A stretch of 64,000 nt of DNA from Adiantum capillus-veneris (GCA_014529385.2 CM043966.1:107165587-107229586); one strand, 5' to 3'; numbered from the stretch's first letter, positions 36,195-48,760 are shown. Notes: a model not told the origin generated them from the letters alone. Program-made: numbers and translations.

Positions 36195-36274
<80 letters not shown>
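36195..36274. repeat. (GA)n microsatellite
   Basis: Uninterrupted 80-bp GA array. Confidence 0.95.
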
Positions 36275-36276
<2 letters not shown>

Positions 36277-37527
36277 ATCTGTTGAAACATCGTGTGTGTG
36301 TGTGGATCTCAAAGATGGCCTCGTCCCTTGCAGCATCATAGTCTTGCTCACGCCTCACGTTTCAAAACTCTCTCTCTGTCTGAAAGTAGAAATTGGAAAG
36401 ATAGACTGCTAGATTGCGGGCTGCGGAGATGGTAGAGGAAGATATATGAGGATGAGGATAATGGTGACTAATTTTTGTTGATGTTTTAGGGCTATCTTGG
36501 TGCTCGGCATCTTCCAACTTTATTAAACATTTATGATCACACCCTAAGAGGAAAGCTGTTGTGATACCTCGATCGGATTGTCAAAGCTAAGAACAATAGT
36601 ATGAATGGTAAAGTGTATTACTTTTATTTACTGATGTTACACCATCATAGAGTAGGAATTAGCTCATGTCTAAATGACATTTTGGATGAGTCTAATAGAG
36701 ATTTAGGGTTTGTGAACCATGAAACAAATACACTACGATTAATCCATAGAGGTACAATAATCTAAGGTTTCTCAACCTCACTGCCCATTAAATGAAGGAT
36801 CCGGATAGAGATCAAGGAGTATGTGGTTTATTTTTGCAATTGTTGCACCATGTCACAAACAACCTCGAGGAGAAGCTAAGTAACATTGATGAGGCAATTG
36901 TTGATGGGGATGATTAGATCAACTATATGGGGATCTGTATAATCAACATGATGTTGGGAAAATTGTGCTTTCCATTTGAAGTTCACCTATAGAAGTGTGT
37001 CGATCGTCCTCCTGATCGATGTCATACACCCTCAATTTAATTAGCATATAGGTGCGGCTAAAAAAGTCCACATCTTCTCTTTGTGGAGATTGTTACAAAT
37101 ATACAAAAAAGGGGCATTGTTTTATCCTATCCAAGAATGGAACATGTAACAATTCTCCATAATCTAGGAATTTGACATGAAAAGAGTTCTCTAGGATAAA
37201 ATGATGTATTGGTATTCAATTGTGTTATTTTGAGAGAGAGTCCCTTTGTGTATGCCACTTATAGGTTTGAGAGTTTGAACATCAAACAATCACCATAACT
37301 TGAATGCTTCTAAAATTTCATCAAAATTTAGCTTGCATCCCTCACATAGTTTTAGATTTCGTCACTCCGTACATACTTTCTTTCCCAATCAATTTGTGGA
37401 ATGTCAATGGCCACCCTTATATCCACAATCCTCCAACGTCGATTTCAGTAATCAACCTCAACATAGAGCATACAACATGTTTCATTTTCTACCATACGTG
37501 ATGTTTGACCTTCGAGGATGATAATGC

Positions 37528-37529
<2 letters not shown>
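36275..37529. other. Non-coding stretch
   Basis: I see no coding similarity. Open frames of 60-77 codons are unsupported. Confidence 0.5.

Positions 37530-37577
<48 letters not shown>
37530..37577. repeat. (TC)n microsatellite
   Basis: 48-bp TC array. Confidence 0.95.
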
Positions 37578-37580
<3 letters not shown>

Positions 37581-38580
37581 ATGCGAATGGCATGCACCTT
37601 ATCTTGGTTGGAGACCTTGCCAAACATATTGTCCCTAAGGGTACTAAGACTAACTTACCAACAATATAACCTTTCTTACAAGTGCTTCATGTGAACGTCA
37701 AGATTCAATCAACTCTCCTTGCTTGGTTTATACACATGTTATCATTTTGCAGATGTGTCCATATAAATGGTGTATCTAAAAGGGAACCATTTGGTGATTC
37801 AATGTTATGCTAGATTAGGAGCAAGGTAATGACATCATAAGGGATAGAGAGGACATATTTTTATTCCAACTTTCTATGAGTACTGGCCTACGTAGGTAGA
37901 AACTTGGGATACGTATGTAATTTAGAAGAAGAAGACTGTTTTAACATCGTAGGAAACTATTCCAAGAGACCTTAAAGATCTATCCGACTAGGAGAGTTGA
38001 ACTGAAGACTTGTTATTCAAGAGGGAAATGACATAACCAATCTACCACACTTGGGTGATAGAAAGGTTATACCATTTTCCTCTTTTTAGAGAACAAGAGT
38101 GTCCAAACAACTGAACAAGCATGGAGGTGAAACATGGCAATATAAGCAAACCATGTTGACAAGAACACTAAGAAGTCAAAGTTTAGAATTCACTACAACA
38201 CTATACCATTGGTACAGGGACACTATATCTTTAAGTAGAGGCAACGGTGGTCATGTCAATGGGAAACTTGCCATAAAATTTTGCAAGTAGCTAACATAAA
38301 GCAAAGCAAGTATTTTATCCCCTGGTAATATATATATATATATATATATCAATGTTGATTATGACACATAATAGTTTCAACGTCGAGAGAGTCAAGAGAG
38401 ATGTCTTAGACTATGACATTTGTTTATCTACTGTCATATGATTCCTAATTTGGAAGGTCAAGCCTTTTAGAAATGCTACAATCTAGCCTTGCCATTATCC
38501 CCTTCTTGCACTAACCATAGGGCATATCATGTAGCCTTATTATAATGCAAATAAATAGTATCAATGTAGCATTATGTATA

Positions 38581-38654
<74 letters not shown>

Positions 38655-39519
38655 AATTAACACTACAATGCCCCTTATATAATAAGCATCTTTTCATTAG
38701 TGCATTAAAAATATGCATATAATTGGTTGCTACCTCAGAAGGAAGAAGAGTCGTGTACAAGAATTGAGCCCATGCTTTTATTGGCCGCAACAACACGCGA
38801 GTCACATACTAGTTTACTTTATGGTACCTCAATGAAAGGGAACAGCATGACATGGGTACAGATGGCCCAATAGAGGAGATCCAATAGTTTTGCTAGAAAA
38901 TTGACCAAGTGACAAAGTAGGTGGTTTTTTTAGTAATACCGCGTTGGCTTAAAAAGAAGAGTCCACAATGGACACAGTTTCTTAGCCCTTTGATCAAGCG
39001 ATTTAAAGTAATAAAAAGTGGTCTTCCCAAAGTCAAAGGTTTTTAAAAACTAAAGCAGAATGTTGTAGATAAAGAAGACTCTAAGTGCAAATATGAGTAA
39101 CACTATGCCCACCCCACGCCACCCCACCCCACCCCACAGGGAGCAATTGCACATAGTTGCATAAAGCTTATTGTTGACTATTGACCCACGGCAAATTTAT
39201 AATAGCAAAGTTCTCATTCTTCCGTTTTTCTTTTTGTTTTGCCTTTCTAAAAGAAACTAAGAAGAGAGTTAGGCAAACGCTCAAACTTTTGAACTGAACA
39301 ATGTAATTTCTTCTTTGGACTAAGACCTGGGGAGTCTTTCGTGAAGCGTTGGATTTTAAGTGCAATTGTGGATCATTGGATAAAGCTTACACATTAGTGC
39401 CATGTGGCAAAAAAAAACTTTCTTTGTTAATGTTTCTTTTTGGTCTTTGTGGAAGATGTACTTTTGTGTATCTCTCTCTCTTTAAAACGAGCCATTGAAT
39501 ATTGGTTTAATTATTATTG
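37578..39519. other. Non-coding stretch with small arrays
   Basis: No gene recognised. It holds (AT)n at about 38,327-38,349, a compound (GT)n(GA)n at 38,580-38,652 and a CCCCA pentanucleotide cluster at about 39,108-39,138. Confidence 0.6.
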
Positions 39520-39652
39520 GCTTTCTAAAAGAAGCTTTAGTGTTGAGTTGGGTTAGTTCATTGTTTTCAGTGTCATGATGGAAACTTATTTTAAATGTTA
39601 TTTCCATTTTAAAATATAAAAAAGAATCTTTTTATTTTATCTTTCATTTCAC
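39520..39652 (+). repeat. Dispersed repeat R1, left half of an interrupted copy
   Basis: Matches about 6,148-6,240 ('ttggctttctaaaagaa', 'ttgggttag', 'tcattgtttt', 'atgatgga') up to CATTTCAC, where the LINE begins. Confidence 0.75.
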
Positions 39653-39820
39653 TTTTTTTTTTTCAAAACTCACAATTGTGAGTGAACTATATTAAACAAG
39701 TCTTGTCATACTCTTGTTGAGCCATGACATCATCCAAGGATTATAATTACACCCCTACCAACCCACCCTCTCCTCCTTGACACACAAGGTCCATAATCTT
39801 GTCCTTCTAAGATCTTTTAT

Positions 39821-41364
39821 TTATCGATGGCCAAGATTTTTCCCCGACCTAGGCATTCTATCTATTGAAAACAAGGCACAAGTAGTCCTAGACCAATCCT
39901 TCGAGTGTTGCTTGCGTCCGAGCGTCTGTATTAGCACTTTGCTTTCTTGAATAATTTCTACGAAGCTTACCACCTCAAAACCTCCTTTAAACACACAGCG
40001 GTTTCTTGTTTGCTGTACATCATGTAAGAAGAAGTATCTGACGATTTGAGTGTTGACGAGGAGGGCAGGACTACCTGAATTCTTACCTCCAAGGAACAGG
40101 TCAGCCTTGAAAAAACTAATTTTCCATGTTCTTTGGACCCACTTGCATATTTTCCCTGCGAGGCCTTTGATGGCTGGGCAGTCCATGAATAGGTGGGTCA
40201 GATCTTCACTAGCCATCCTGCACCCCAAGCATCGATCTGACCCAATCCGTCTCTCCTGAATCTTCACCCCGTCGGAAGAGCACCCCAAATAACCTTCCAT
40301 AAAAAGACCTTCATGTGTTGCGGAACCTTTGGCTTCCATATGTTCTCCATTGCTTGCTCCCACCTTTCCTCTGGCCATTGTTTTTTCCATAGCTTGTTAA
40401 AGGGGCTAGACCAATTCTTCTTATGCATCATTGTCTAATATATGCTTTTAGGATGCGGTTTCCAAAAGAGACTGCTTCCGGGCCATTTCCAAGCATTCCA
40501 GTCAAACTCCGAATCACAGATTGGCATCACTAAATTTTCAAGCTCCTTCATCACTTTGTGGACAAGCAAAACCTCCAAGCTATTAAGTTGGTACTGGGTA
40601 ACGAGAAGGTCAATGGTTTTCCAACTCTTGTTGCCACTGTCCCAAAAGTGCCCAAGTCGCTTCAGACCCTTATTATTCAGTTTCCTAGCTGTCTCAATCC
40701 AATAGGCAGTTTGTGACGGATCTATAACTTTGAAAAGCCAGGGGGACCAATGCAAAATGGAGTTCTTGAAGTATCTGGCTTCTTCCCCCCACTTTAAGAC
40801 TCCTGCTGCTCTATTGCATTTTCTTATCAATTCTTTTGAGCTGCTCCCCAGTCTTAAGGTATACCCCTCCGAGGCTAACAGTTTATCATGAACCTCCACC
40901 CCTCTCCACTTTCCACCATCCGAGCAAAACTTGGCGACACAAGCTTCTGCATGGGCCACATGGTTGATAATCCCAAGGCCTCCTTGATTCACCGATCGAG
41001 CAACTAATTCCCAACAGGCCCATTGCCATGCCCTGGAGGATTTCGTGTTGTTTTTCCATAAGAACCTTTTTACTGGATTTAAGAACTCTTTCCAGTGAGC
41101 CATCTTGAGAAGCGTGCTAATGAAGGCAATATAAGGAATCATAAAGGCATTCATCACTTTTATCCGACTTGGGAATGGGAGAAGAGTATACTCCCACCTA
41201 CTCATTTTTGTTTTGATTTTTTCAAGCACCCACCCAAATCTTTTCTTGTGAGTTACGTCCACCCCCAAGGGGGCTCCCAGATGTCTGAAGATATTCCCTT
41301 TTGTGACAATCTCCCCCGACCAGACAGAGGGGTCAAATGAGTCATTTTCTGATAGGGAGATCAA
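39821..41364 (-). pseudogene. LINE ORF2 relic: post-RT region and C-terminal zinc finger
   Basis: The 310-codon frame at 40,435-41,364 carries the connection region of plant LINE RTs ('FRHLGAPLGVD', 'RWEYTLLPFPSRIKVMNAF', 'KRFLWKN', 'WACWELVARSVNQGGLGI'). After a frame break, 39,821-40,390 encodes 'CLGCRMASEDLTHLFMDC', a CX2CX7HX4C zinc finger (zf-RVT) with the expected WVQRTW-type continuation. The finger residues are intact. In the family it assists target-primed reverse transcription. The break near 40,400 and the damaged RT upstream make the copy non-functional. Confidence 0.85.
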
Positions 41365-41394
41365 CCTTGACTTCTCTATATTACACTAGGACCC

Positions 41395-42460
41395 GGAAGC
41401 TACTGAGAATATTTGTACAATCTCGAGAGCTTTTCTGATGACCTAGGGGCACGCCTTCAAGAAGAGGAGAGAATTTTCTGCAAAAAGTTTTGCTAAGAGT
41501 TGGCTATTTCACGGCAAAGCAAGGCCTTGCAACTCCCCTCGTTTTGCACTAGCTTCGAGCGTCGTGATTAAAGGATGTGACCCTATGGCAAAAAGTAGGG
41601 GGGCCAGAGGGCATCCCTGCTTAATAGACCTTTTGACCTCAAAAGAGCCAACAATTCTATCATTGAATAGGAGCTCTGACTGGATTCCAGCCCCTAGTAC
41701 ACGTACCAACCGGCATAGGCGAGGCCCAAAGACAAATCTTCCATGACGGCTTCTATATATGTGCATGTTATTCTGTCATAAGTCTTGTTTAGGTCCAATT
41801 GCAGCAGAATGCACTCCTCCTTTGTGACAGTTGCATATTCAATGCCCACCATTGCTACCAAGATGTTATCGTATATGGACCTTCCTTTGATGAACCCATG
41901 TTGACGGGGAGAGATGATCTTGCTTAGCAAGGGGGCTAGTCTGAGGGCTCCTGCTTTAGCTATAATTTTGTAGGCCACCGACATCATCATTATAGGGCGC
42001 CAATGTTTCAGTTGAGAACAACAAATCTGTTTTGGGATGGGTTTGATAAGTCCTCTCTTTACACTTACCTCCAATGACCTTTCGACCATGGCTTTATTGG
42101 CCAATCTTGTGATTGGGGCCTTGAGATCATCCCAAAATTCTCTATAGAATTCCACCGTCATCCATCCCAACCAGGGGACTTTTCCTTGCCAAGGGCTTGC
42201 AATGCTAGTGAACATTCGTCCTCGGAGAATGCCCGTTCCAAGCCGTTAGCTTCTAAGTGGGGAATTTCCTTCTTGACACTCTGTAGTAAGGTCCCTCTGG
42301 CTTCTTCCACTTCTTGGGGTTGGATATCTGGCCGTCCAATGATTTGACTAAGATAGCTCAACATCAGACTAGCCATCTCATCCTGGTTATGAACTGCTGT
42401 CCCTTTCTCCTCATAGAGCGAGCGGACGTGGCCCCGGCTCTTCTTGATTTTTAAAGCCCT
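41395..42460 (-). pseudogene. LINE reverse transcriptase relic
   Basis: Motifs in order on the minus strand are 'ALQALGKEKSPGWDGMTVEF' with a damaged join near 42,160, 'LIKPIPKQ', 'HWRPIMMMSVAYKIIAKAGA', 'RQHGFIKGRSIYDNIL', 'LLQLDLNKTYDRI' (motif A, Asp kept), 'SIKQGCPLAPLLFA' (motif B) and 'LFAENSLLFLKACP'. The last is motif C, normally FADD; at 41,473-41,484 it reads FAEN, so both catalytic Asp residues are lost. Frameshifts occur near 41,700-41,760 and 42,160-42,215. In L1-like elements this enzyme copies RNA at a nicked target; this copy is dead. Confidence 0.88.
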
Positions 42461-42614
42461 AAAAAACCGAGCTTGATTGGAGGCTTCAGGTTACAGAAAA
42501 GTCTCCCTAGAGAGAAGTCTTGCCTTTGTGCTATCTTCTAGTTGCTCATTAGCAAGGTTAGATTTGGCTTCGAGCCGTCGTTTGTGCTCCTCCTTAGTAG
42601 CATGTCCATTGGCT

Positions 42615-42762
42615 TTTATGGAGGTAAGCAGTTGTACCTCCACTGCCAAATGCAGAAGGTGTACCTCCCTATCTTTCTTGATTCTTTCTTTATGGAGGTA
42701 AGCAGTTGTACCTCCACTGCCAGATGCAGAAGGTGTACCTCCCTATCTTTCTTGATTCGGGG
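42615..42762. repeat. 74-bp tandem duplication within the LINE
   Basis: 'tttatggaggtaagcagttg' starts at 42,615 and again at 42,689, and both copies run to 'ctatctttcttgattc'. The copies differ by one base, so the duplication is young relative to the LINE damage. Confidence 0.9.
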
Positions 42763-43010
42763 GCCCGAGGTTTTGATTGCTTTCTGGATGCTCCAAGCAA
42801 AGAGGTCCCACACATTGTGTTTGTTGAGGTCGACATCTTTTTTGAGCTTACCCAGTGCTTTCTTGGTTAAATTCCTGAAAAGAGGGTCTTTGAATAGGCG
42901 TGCCCCTGTTACTAACAGTTTTTTATGATCTCTTGGGGTCTGCTCCTCCCCTTTATTCTTCTTAAAATGTACGTGCTGAGGAATATGATCCGAAAGGCTT
43001 TTTGTTGGGA

Positions 43011-43111
43011 CATTTCACATCCTTACACATCTTCACTTCACTTGCATTCTATTCTTTTACAATGCTAAACTGAAGCTTCACCTTGCATAATTCTAGTAAA
43101 TTCTATACATA
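43011..43111 (+). repeat. Dispersed repeat R1, right part of the interrupted copy
   Basis: Continues R1 from CATTTCAC through 'gcattctattcttttacaat', 'gaagcttcaccttgcataat' and 'agtaaattctataca', then stops abruptly at the Helitron-like CTAG terminus at 43,112. Confidence 0.75.
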
Positions 43112-43165
43112 CTAGTACAATGGCACCGCCTTCGGCAGCGGCATTTTCTCTTGCAGGACTATGTG

Positions 43166-43167
<2 letters not shown>

Positions 43168-43212
<45 letters not shown>

Positions 43213-43536
43213 CCTCTATCTCTCTATATCTTGCCTCAGAATGTCTTCTCTCTCTAAAGTACAATATGCCACTCACCCCCTATGTGTGTGTGTGTGTGCC
43301 TCGACTTGCACACCACGCAACACACAACTCTTCCTCCCTCTGTCTCTCTCTCTCTCTCGCTCTAATTTGGTAAGTTCCCCAACCGCTCTCTTATCTCTCT
43401 GTGCCTCGACCTGTACATCACGTGATACACATCTCTCTATCTCTCTATCTATCTATCTATCTATCTAGGATGGGTTGGTAGGCGTCCTCTCTCTCTCTCA
43501 TGCATATATACACATGTGACTTTTGTCCAGATGACC

Positions 43537-43620
<84 letters not shown>
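43168..43620. repeat. (TC)n arrays with (TCTA)n
   Basis: TC arrays at about 43,168-43,203 and 43,538-43,620 (83 bp), with a (TCTA)n tetranucleotide array at about 43,436-43,466 between them. Confidence 0.95.
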
Positions 43621-43621
<1 letters not shown>

Positions 43622-43883
43622 GGTCTTTGGGGCTGAAGGGAACGGTACCGGATCAAGCACTTTGCGACACATGGTCGGGGGAGGGGCCAAAATTCCTTCC
43701 TGCCTATATATTGTAGAGACAGCGTGTTCTTTTAAAGCAACCCACTATCACGAATATCAACATGTATCCTATTGCCTTGGTACAAGTCTTTCTTCTTAGC
43801 ATGCATCCACCTCGTTGTCGTGTCATGCCTTGGAGCCCAAGTTAAAGACGTCTCATCGCAGATCTCCCCCTCTATCCCAGAGA

Positions 43884-43888
43884 GAAAG

Positions 43889-43958
<70 letters not shown>
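43884..43958. repeat. (GA)n microsatellite
   Basis: GA array of about 75 bp with one interruption near 43,904. Confidence 0.95.
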
Positions 43959-43962
<4 letters not shown>

Positions 43963-43979
43963 GTAGACTTCAGACACAG

Positions 43980-44434
43980 TATTCGTGAAACATGTGTCTT
44001 AGCTTAATATCGTGCAGTTTCACTTCCAAAAATGCCTAGGGCAGTCACTTATCAAAAAACCCCTTTATCACGTGCGTTCAAGAGGTAATTAATAATACCC
44101 CAATATACATACTATACTTACACTGTGAGCCTATTTAAAAAACCCCTACCCCCCTCTGTATGTATACATTTTTATACATTTTGGTCTTTTAATAATCCTC
44201 TCCGGTTAACTCATGTGATATCATACACATTCTAAAAAGTGACCGCCTCGGGCAAAAATGTTGGCTGAGGGCAAGGGATAAGGAGAAACTCCGCCCCCCA
44301 AAATAGAGAAAAAAGTGTAAAAATCCAAAAAGTAACCTTAGTTTTTAAAATTTCCTCTTGACAAAATCAAGGAAAGGAATTTTGTGTGCGTGGAAAAATG
44401 ATTTTCCCCGAACACAGGGAGTAGGTGCTTCAAC

Positions 44435-44515
<81 letters not shown>

Positions 44516-44736
44516 CTCTCTCTCTCTGTGTTGGGGAAAAGTGCGTCGCCTTGAGCAGTTGAATTGAACAATCAAAACAGCCGGTTGAAGGGACGGTGAG
44601 AAGGAGAAAGTCTGCTTGGAAAATTCAAGAAAATGATAACCTAATTTTTAAAAATTTCCTCTTGACAAAATCAAGGAAAGGAATTTTGTATGTGTGGAAA
44701 AATGATTTTTTCCGAACACTGGGAGTAGGTGCTTCA

Positions 44737-44797
<61 letters not shown>

Positions 44798-44935
44798 CTG
44801 CGTCAGTGTTCGGGAAAAGTGCGTCGCCTTGAGCAGTTGAATTGAACAATCAAAACAACCGATTGAAGGGAGGGTTAGAAGGAGAAAGTCCGCTTGGAAA
44901 ATTCAAGAAAATGGAGTTAAATTGTAAAAAGTTCA
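43980..44935. repeat. R2 repeat with 303-bp tandem duplication around TC arrays
   Basis: Units starting about 44,333 and 44,636 (period 303) share 'tttcctcttgacaaaatcaa', 'gggagtaggtgcttcaac', a TC array (44,437-44,512 and 44,741-44,793) and 'gtgcgtcgccttgagcagtt'. In the second unit the TC array is bracketed by a perfect inverted repeat CCGAACACTG/CAGTGTTCGG (44,712-44,721 and 44,804-44,813). In the first unit the same arms have one mismatch. The unit is related to 5,270-5,456. Confidence 0.85.
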
Positions 44936-45395
44936 TCTATTGTGAAAAAATTTCTCTTTGAAACTACCCCAAAGTAGATGTCTGATTGATTCTTTTCGAG
45001 AAAATTACCAAAATACCCCACTAATTTGTAAAAATTCCTAAAATATCGTTGTATTTATTTTCTTAATCTTTATTTCTTTTTTATTGACAATTAAGATCCT
45101 GTTTTGAGTGCTTAGCACGTTATTAGTCACAAATTACCTCGCAAAAAAGGGCAAATAATATGTCTAAAACTAATGAAGCAATTCATCTTGAGAGCCTACT
45201 TAACAGACTCAAATTCTAGTTTTAGCATCTTGTATTGATAGACATGTCACATCTTGTATCGTCTTCTGTCTGCGTTTGTGTCTACACATGAGAGAGAGAA
45301 AGAATCATGCCCACTACCAGCCACTGCCAGGGCCCAGTCCTTTGATGGAGGGACAGAGAGAAAGAAACCTGTTTGGACTCTGCTTTAGCTGGCAT
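44936..45395. other. Non-coding stretch
   Basis: AT-rich, no gene recognised. Confidence 0.5.
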
Positions 45396-45398
45396 GCG

Positions 45399-45409
45399 TG
45401 CGCGCGCGC

Positions 45410-45497
<88 letters not shown>

Positions 45498-45644
45498 CTT
45501 AGGCCATGCTGGGTTGGAGCCTCGAGGATACGTGGGCGCCATCATAGGTGCAACTATCTCTCTCTCGTACTGTGTGATACGCGGGCGCCGTTAGAGGAAC
45601 TCACCTTTGTGTGTGTGTGTGGTGTGTGTGTGTGTGTGTTGTGT

Positions 45645-45680
<36 letters not shown>
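45399..45680. repeat. Compound (GC)n(GT)n(GA)n and a GT array
   Basis: GC repeats at 45,399-45,411 run into GT (to 45,461) and then GA (to 45,496). A second, interrupted GT array lies at about 45,609-45,680. Confidence 0.95.
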
Positions 45681-45682
<2 letters not shown>

Positions 45683-45902
45683 GACTGCTCTTTAGTGTCA
45701 CCTGTCCACTGTGTCACACTGCGCACACTGGCCTAAAACCTGCCAGATCAAGCTTCTACTTACACTTGTCGAGGGGGGCGGTCGAAATCCCTTCCTCCCT
45801 GACAATAGTATAGATAATATTATAGATTCAAAAAACTATAAAATTTTGTTGTCATTATAAAATAGTCATAGACCAATATTCCACTTAGAGGTGTGTGAGG
45901 CA

Positions 45903-45906
<4 letters not shown>

Positions 45907-45973
<67 letters not shown>

Positions 45974-46302
45974 AACGATGATAATCTATTTAAGCCGGGC
46001 AAATAGTTGTGAACTTCACGTGATGAAGTTGTGTGCTATGAGTTGAGCAACTTGCAAGAGACTCATGAAAGAGGTCTCCCTGACACGTGTGTGTGTGTGT
46101 GTGTGTGTGTGTGAGTGGGGGGGCGGGGGGGCGGACGGACAATAAATACAATATCCTCACAGCCGTTGTGGCCATGGCTAATGATTGGCAGCAAACAATG
46201 TTGCCGTCACTGAATGAGCTGGGTGAGCTACCAGAGGATGACGGATACGGCAAATAGTTGGGATTGGAGGAGTCGGAGGAAACAACGAGCGTGCTCTCCA
46301 AT

Positions 46303-46361
<59 letters not shown>
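45907..46361. repeat. (CA)n, (GT)n and (CT)n arrays
   Basis: CA array at 45,907-45,968 (62 bp), GT array at about 46,087-46,113 followed by G-rich sequence, and CT array at about 46,307-46,361. Confidence 0.95.
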
Positions 46362-46364
<3 letters not shown>

Positions 46365-46779
46365 CATGGGATTCAGTTGCCAATTGCGAGTCAAATCCTT
46401 CCCTTGTTCTCTGTCTCGCTGTGGTCCGCCGGCTGTGGTTTACACTCGAGGCAAGCTAGGCATGGAAGACTAGGGCCTGCGCGAATAGAGGGACAAGCAC
46501 TCGTTTGAGGCAAAAGATTGAGGCAAGGTTGGCTGGTGGCAAGGAGGGAGAGAAAGGCTTCTAGATATCTTAATGTTGTGCCCTCTGCAAGCACTTCTAA
46601 CAACCCAGTTCTGCTATTCTACAAAAGCAATATTTACACAGACTGATGCAGGTTGCGCACGTGCACACATATCAAGCTCCATCTGATGTGGCGGATCCTC
46701 TAGACGTTCCACCTTCTCTGATCCTAGTCCACCTTACCTCTCATGGCTCGAATCCACCTGCACCAACTCACGCGTCTGC

Positions 46780-46794
46780 ACCACATCATGACAA

Positions 46795-46892
<98 letters not shown>

Positions 46893-46960
46893 ACCTGTCT
46901 GTTGTCCGTCAACTACTATTCCCCTGTAGCAGCTCACTCGCCTGCACCACACCATGACAA

Positions 46961-47040
<80 letters not shown>

Positions 47041-47190
47041 CTGCCACTCGTAGGGCTTCCAATGCCAGTGCCACCAGGCATCCACCTAGATGATTGCCCG
47101 TAGCCTAATGATGCTCGGCTCCTTTTGCAACAGTCAAGCCACTGCCACCAGGCATCCACCTAGATGATTGCCCGCAGCCTAATGATGCCC
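46780..47190. repeat. Tandemly duplicated compound microsatellites and 74-bp duplication
   Basis: 'ctgcaccaca.catgacaaacatg' precedes (GT)n(GA)n twice (arrays 46,797-46,891 and 46,963-47,038), so unique sequence and compound array were duplicated together. Just after, 'ccaccaggcatccacctaga' starts at 47,071 and 47,145, a 74-bp tandem duplication. Confidence 0.85.
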
Positions 47191-47438
47191 GGAAACAGTC
47201 AAGCGTCCACCTCGTCAATTGCCCATAGCCCCATGGCCCTACTTCAAAATCAAAAAAATTGGAAGGTCGACTCTCTCTCGCGTTGTATATTTCTTTGTTT
47301 TTTGTGTGTCCAAAGGTGCAGGATACACTTTCGGATGAAGCTACTATTGCCACGTGGAAATCACTTTCCCTTTTATAATAGTATAGATATATATATACAC
47401 ATACATATATTTATTTATTTTACACATACACAAACATA

Positions 47439-47921
47439 TCTATACTATTTATGAAGCAGCTTAATTTTTTCAAGGAAGGAGAGACCTTCCATGTGTCACT
47501 CAGTGCTTCACTTAAAAGAAAACCTCTCTAAAATGCAAAAAGAAGAGATAGACTTTAGTAGTAGAAAGTGTTTTAGTAATAGAAAGGCAAAGACTTTCTA
47601 CTCTACATAGAATAAATGCATTGATTTAAATGGACATAACAAAAAAGAGATAACTTTAGTGGAGATTTTATTATTTAATAAGAATTTAGTTTTTGAAAAT
47701 ATATTTGGCTTTATCTTTTCAAGAGGTTTTTTCAAAACCAATATTGATATTTAATAGTAATAGTAATAGTAAAGTTTTTATTCCTTTAAAAGAATGAGAA
47801 AAGCTAGTGTGGTGTCTACTTAGGGTAGTTTCACTTTGAGAAAATACATGCAAATGAAGTAGTTATCCATGTTATTGACTATGACTGTGTGTGTGAGAGA
47901 GAGACCGTCGCATGGCATGTG

Positions 47922-47971
<50 letters not shown>

Positions 47972-48536
47972 CTTTTGAGCTCATAGGGCTCTATCTCACC
48001 AAGGACATTCTTCAAGGCCTTCAAATTTCTCGCGGGGGTGCAGGGGGGGGGGAGGGGGGAGTCATTTAATATTTATGCGACTATCATGTGAGTACATCAG
48101 AGGGGGTTATTAAATTTTTTTTCTCACATTTTCACATACAGAAGGGTACCATAAAATGTAATCAATTTTTTTTTAACACATTGAATTATTTGTAAAAAAT
48201 TCACAGATAAGGAGCACGTGATATACAAAATTTATATATAGTGACCCTCCCCACCCAAATTCAAATTTCCAAGATACAATGTTTTTCTTTTAATAATAGT
48301 GTATTTTCAAAAGGGTAGCTAATGTTTTCACCCATGAAAAATAAATAAAATGCCCAACAAAAATCAACCCTCACATTGGCACCCCAAATAGGGAGAGAAA
48401 TTGTTGAGTTAACGTACCTTTTACCAGTTCTTGGATATTTTGTCATTTTTATTTTTAAGAGCTAAATCATGCGCCATGCCTAAAAATCAATAAATTCTCT
48501 AAACTTTGATAGGCAAAGGTGCATATCAAAAATCAA

Positions 48537-48585
<49 letters not shown>

Positions 48586-48760
48586 AGAAAAATGTTTTAG
48601 CATCCAACGAATGATGTAGCAAGCAGAAGGAAGAAGAGGAGAAAGAGATAATAAAATGTTTTAGGGTGTAAGAATAATCTAAAAAGACATTAAAGTTACA
48701 TAACAAGTCTTTACCACTTGAATAATTATTGGAAGGAGAGAGAGAGAGACCAATCATAGC
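47439..48760 (+). mobile_element. R4 repeat, plus copy with Helitron-like 5' end
   Basis: Begins TCTATACTATTTATGAAGC after A and matches the minus strand of 8,165-9,411 to about 48,735. Embedded arrays are (GA)n at about 47,925-47,967 and (CA)n at about 48,538-48,580. Non-coding. Its start lies 51 bp from the opposite-facing TC start at 47,387, so the two ends are head to head. Confidence 0.65.

Larger units (their letters stand above)
39653..43010 (-). mobile_element. 5'-truncated L1-like LINE with target duplication
   Basis: The 3,358-bp insert is flanked by CATTTCAC (39,645-39,652 and 43,011-43,018). Its left edge is an 11-T run, which is the poly(A) tail in minus orientation. The flanks join to rebuild the R1 repeat as it appears at 6.1-6.4 kb. 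It contains the RT and C-terminal zinc-finger regions of ORF2. No endonuclease domain or ORF1 is recognisable, so it is 5'-truncated, as LINE copies usually are. Confidence 0.9.
43112..47387 (-). mobile_element. Helitron-like block, possibly several nested copies
   Basis: The minus strand ends at 43,112 with a small GC-rich hairpin (CGCTGCC, loop GAA, GGCGGTG), then CATTGTACTAG followed by T. A minus-strand TC start, TCTATACTATTATAAAAGGG after A, lies at 47,387. The flanks 'attctataca' and 'tatatatatacacata' would rejoin the R1 repeat ('attctata.atacacacaca'). A second TC start (TCTATACTATTGTCAGGG after A) at 45,814 suggests nesting. No RepHel protein is encoded, so it would be non-autonomous. 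Much of the interior is microsatellite. Confidence 0.45.

Noticed and set aside
42615-47190. Link between the two 74-bp duplications (42.6 and 47.1 kb)
   Set aside because: Same period but unrelated sequence; most likely coincidence.
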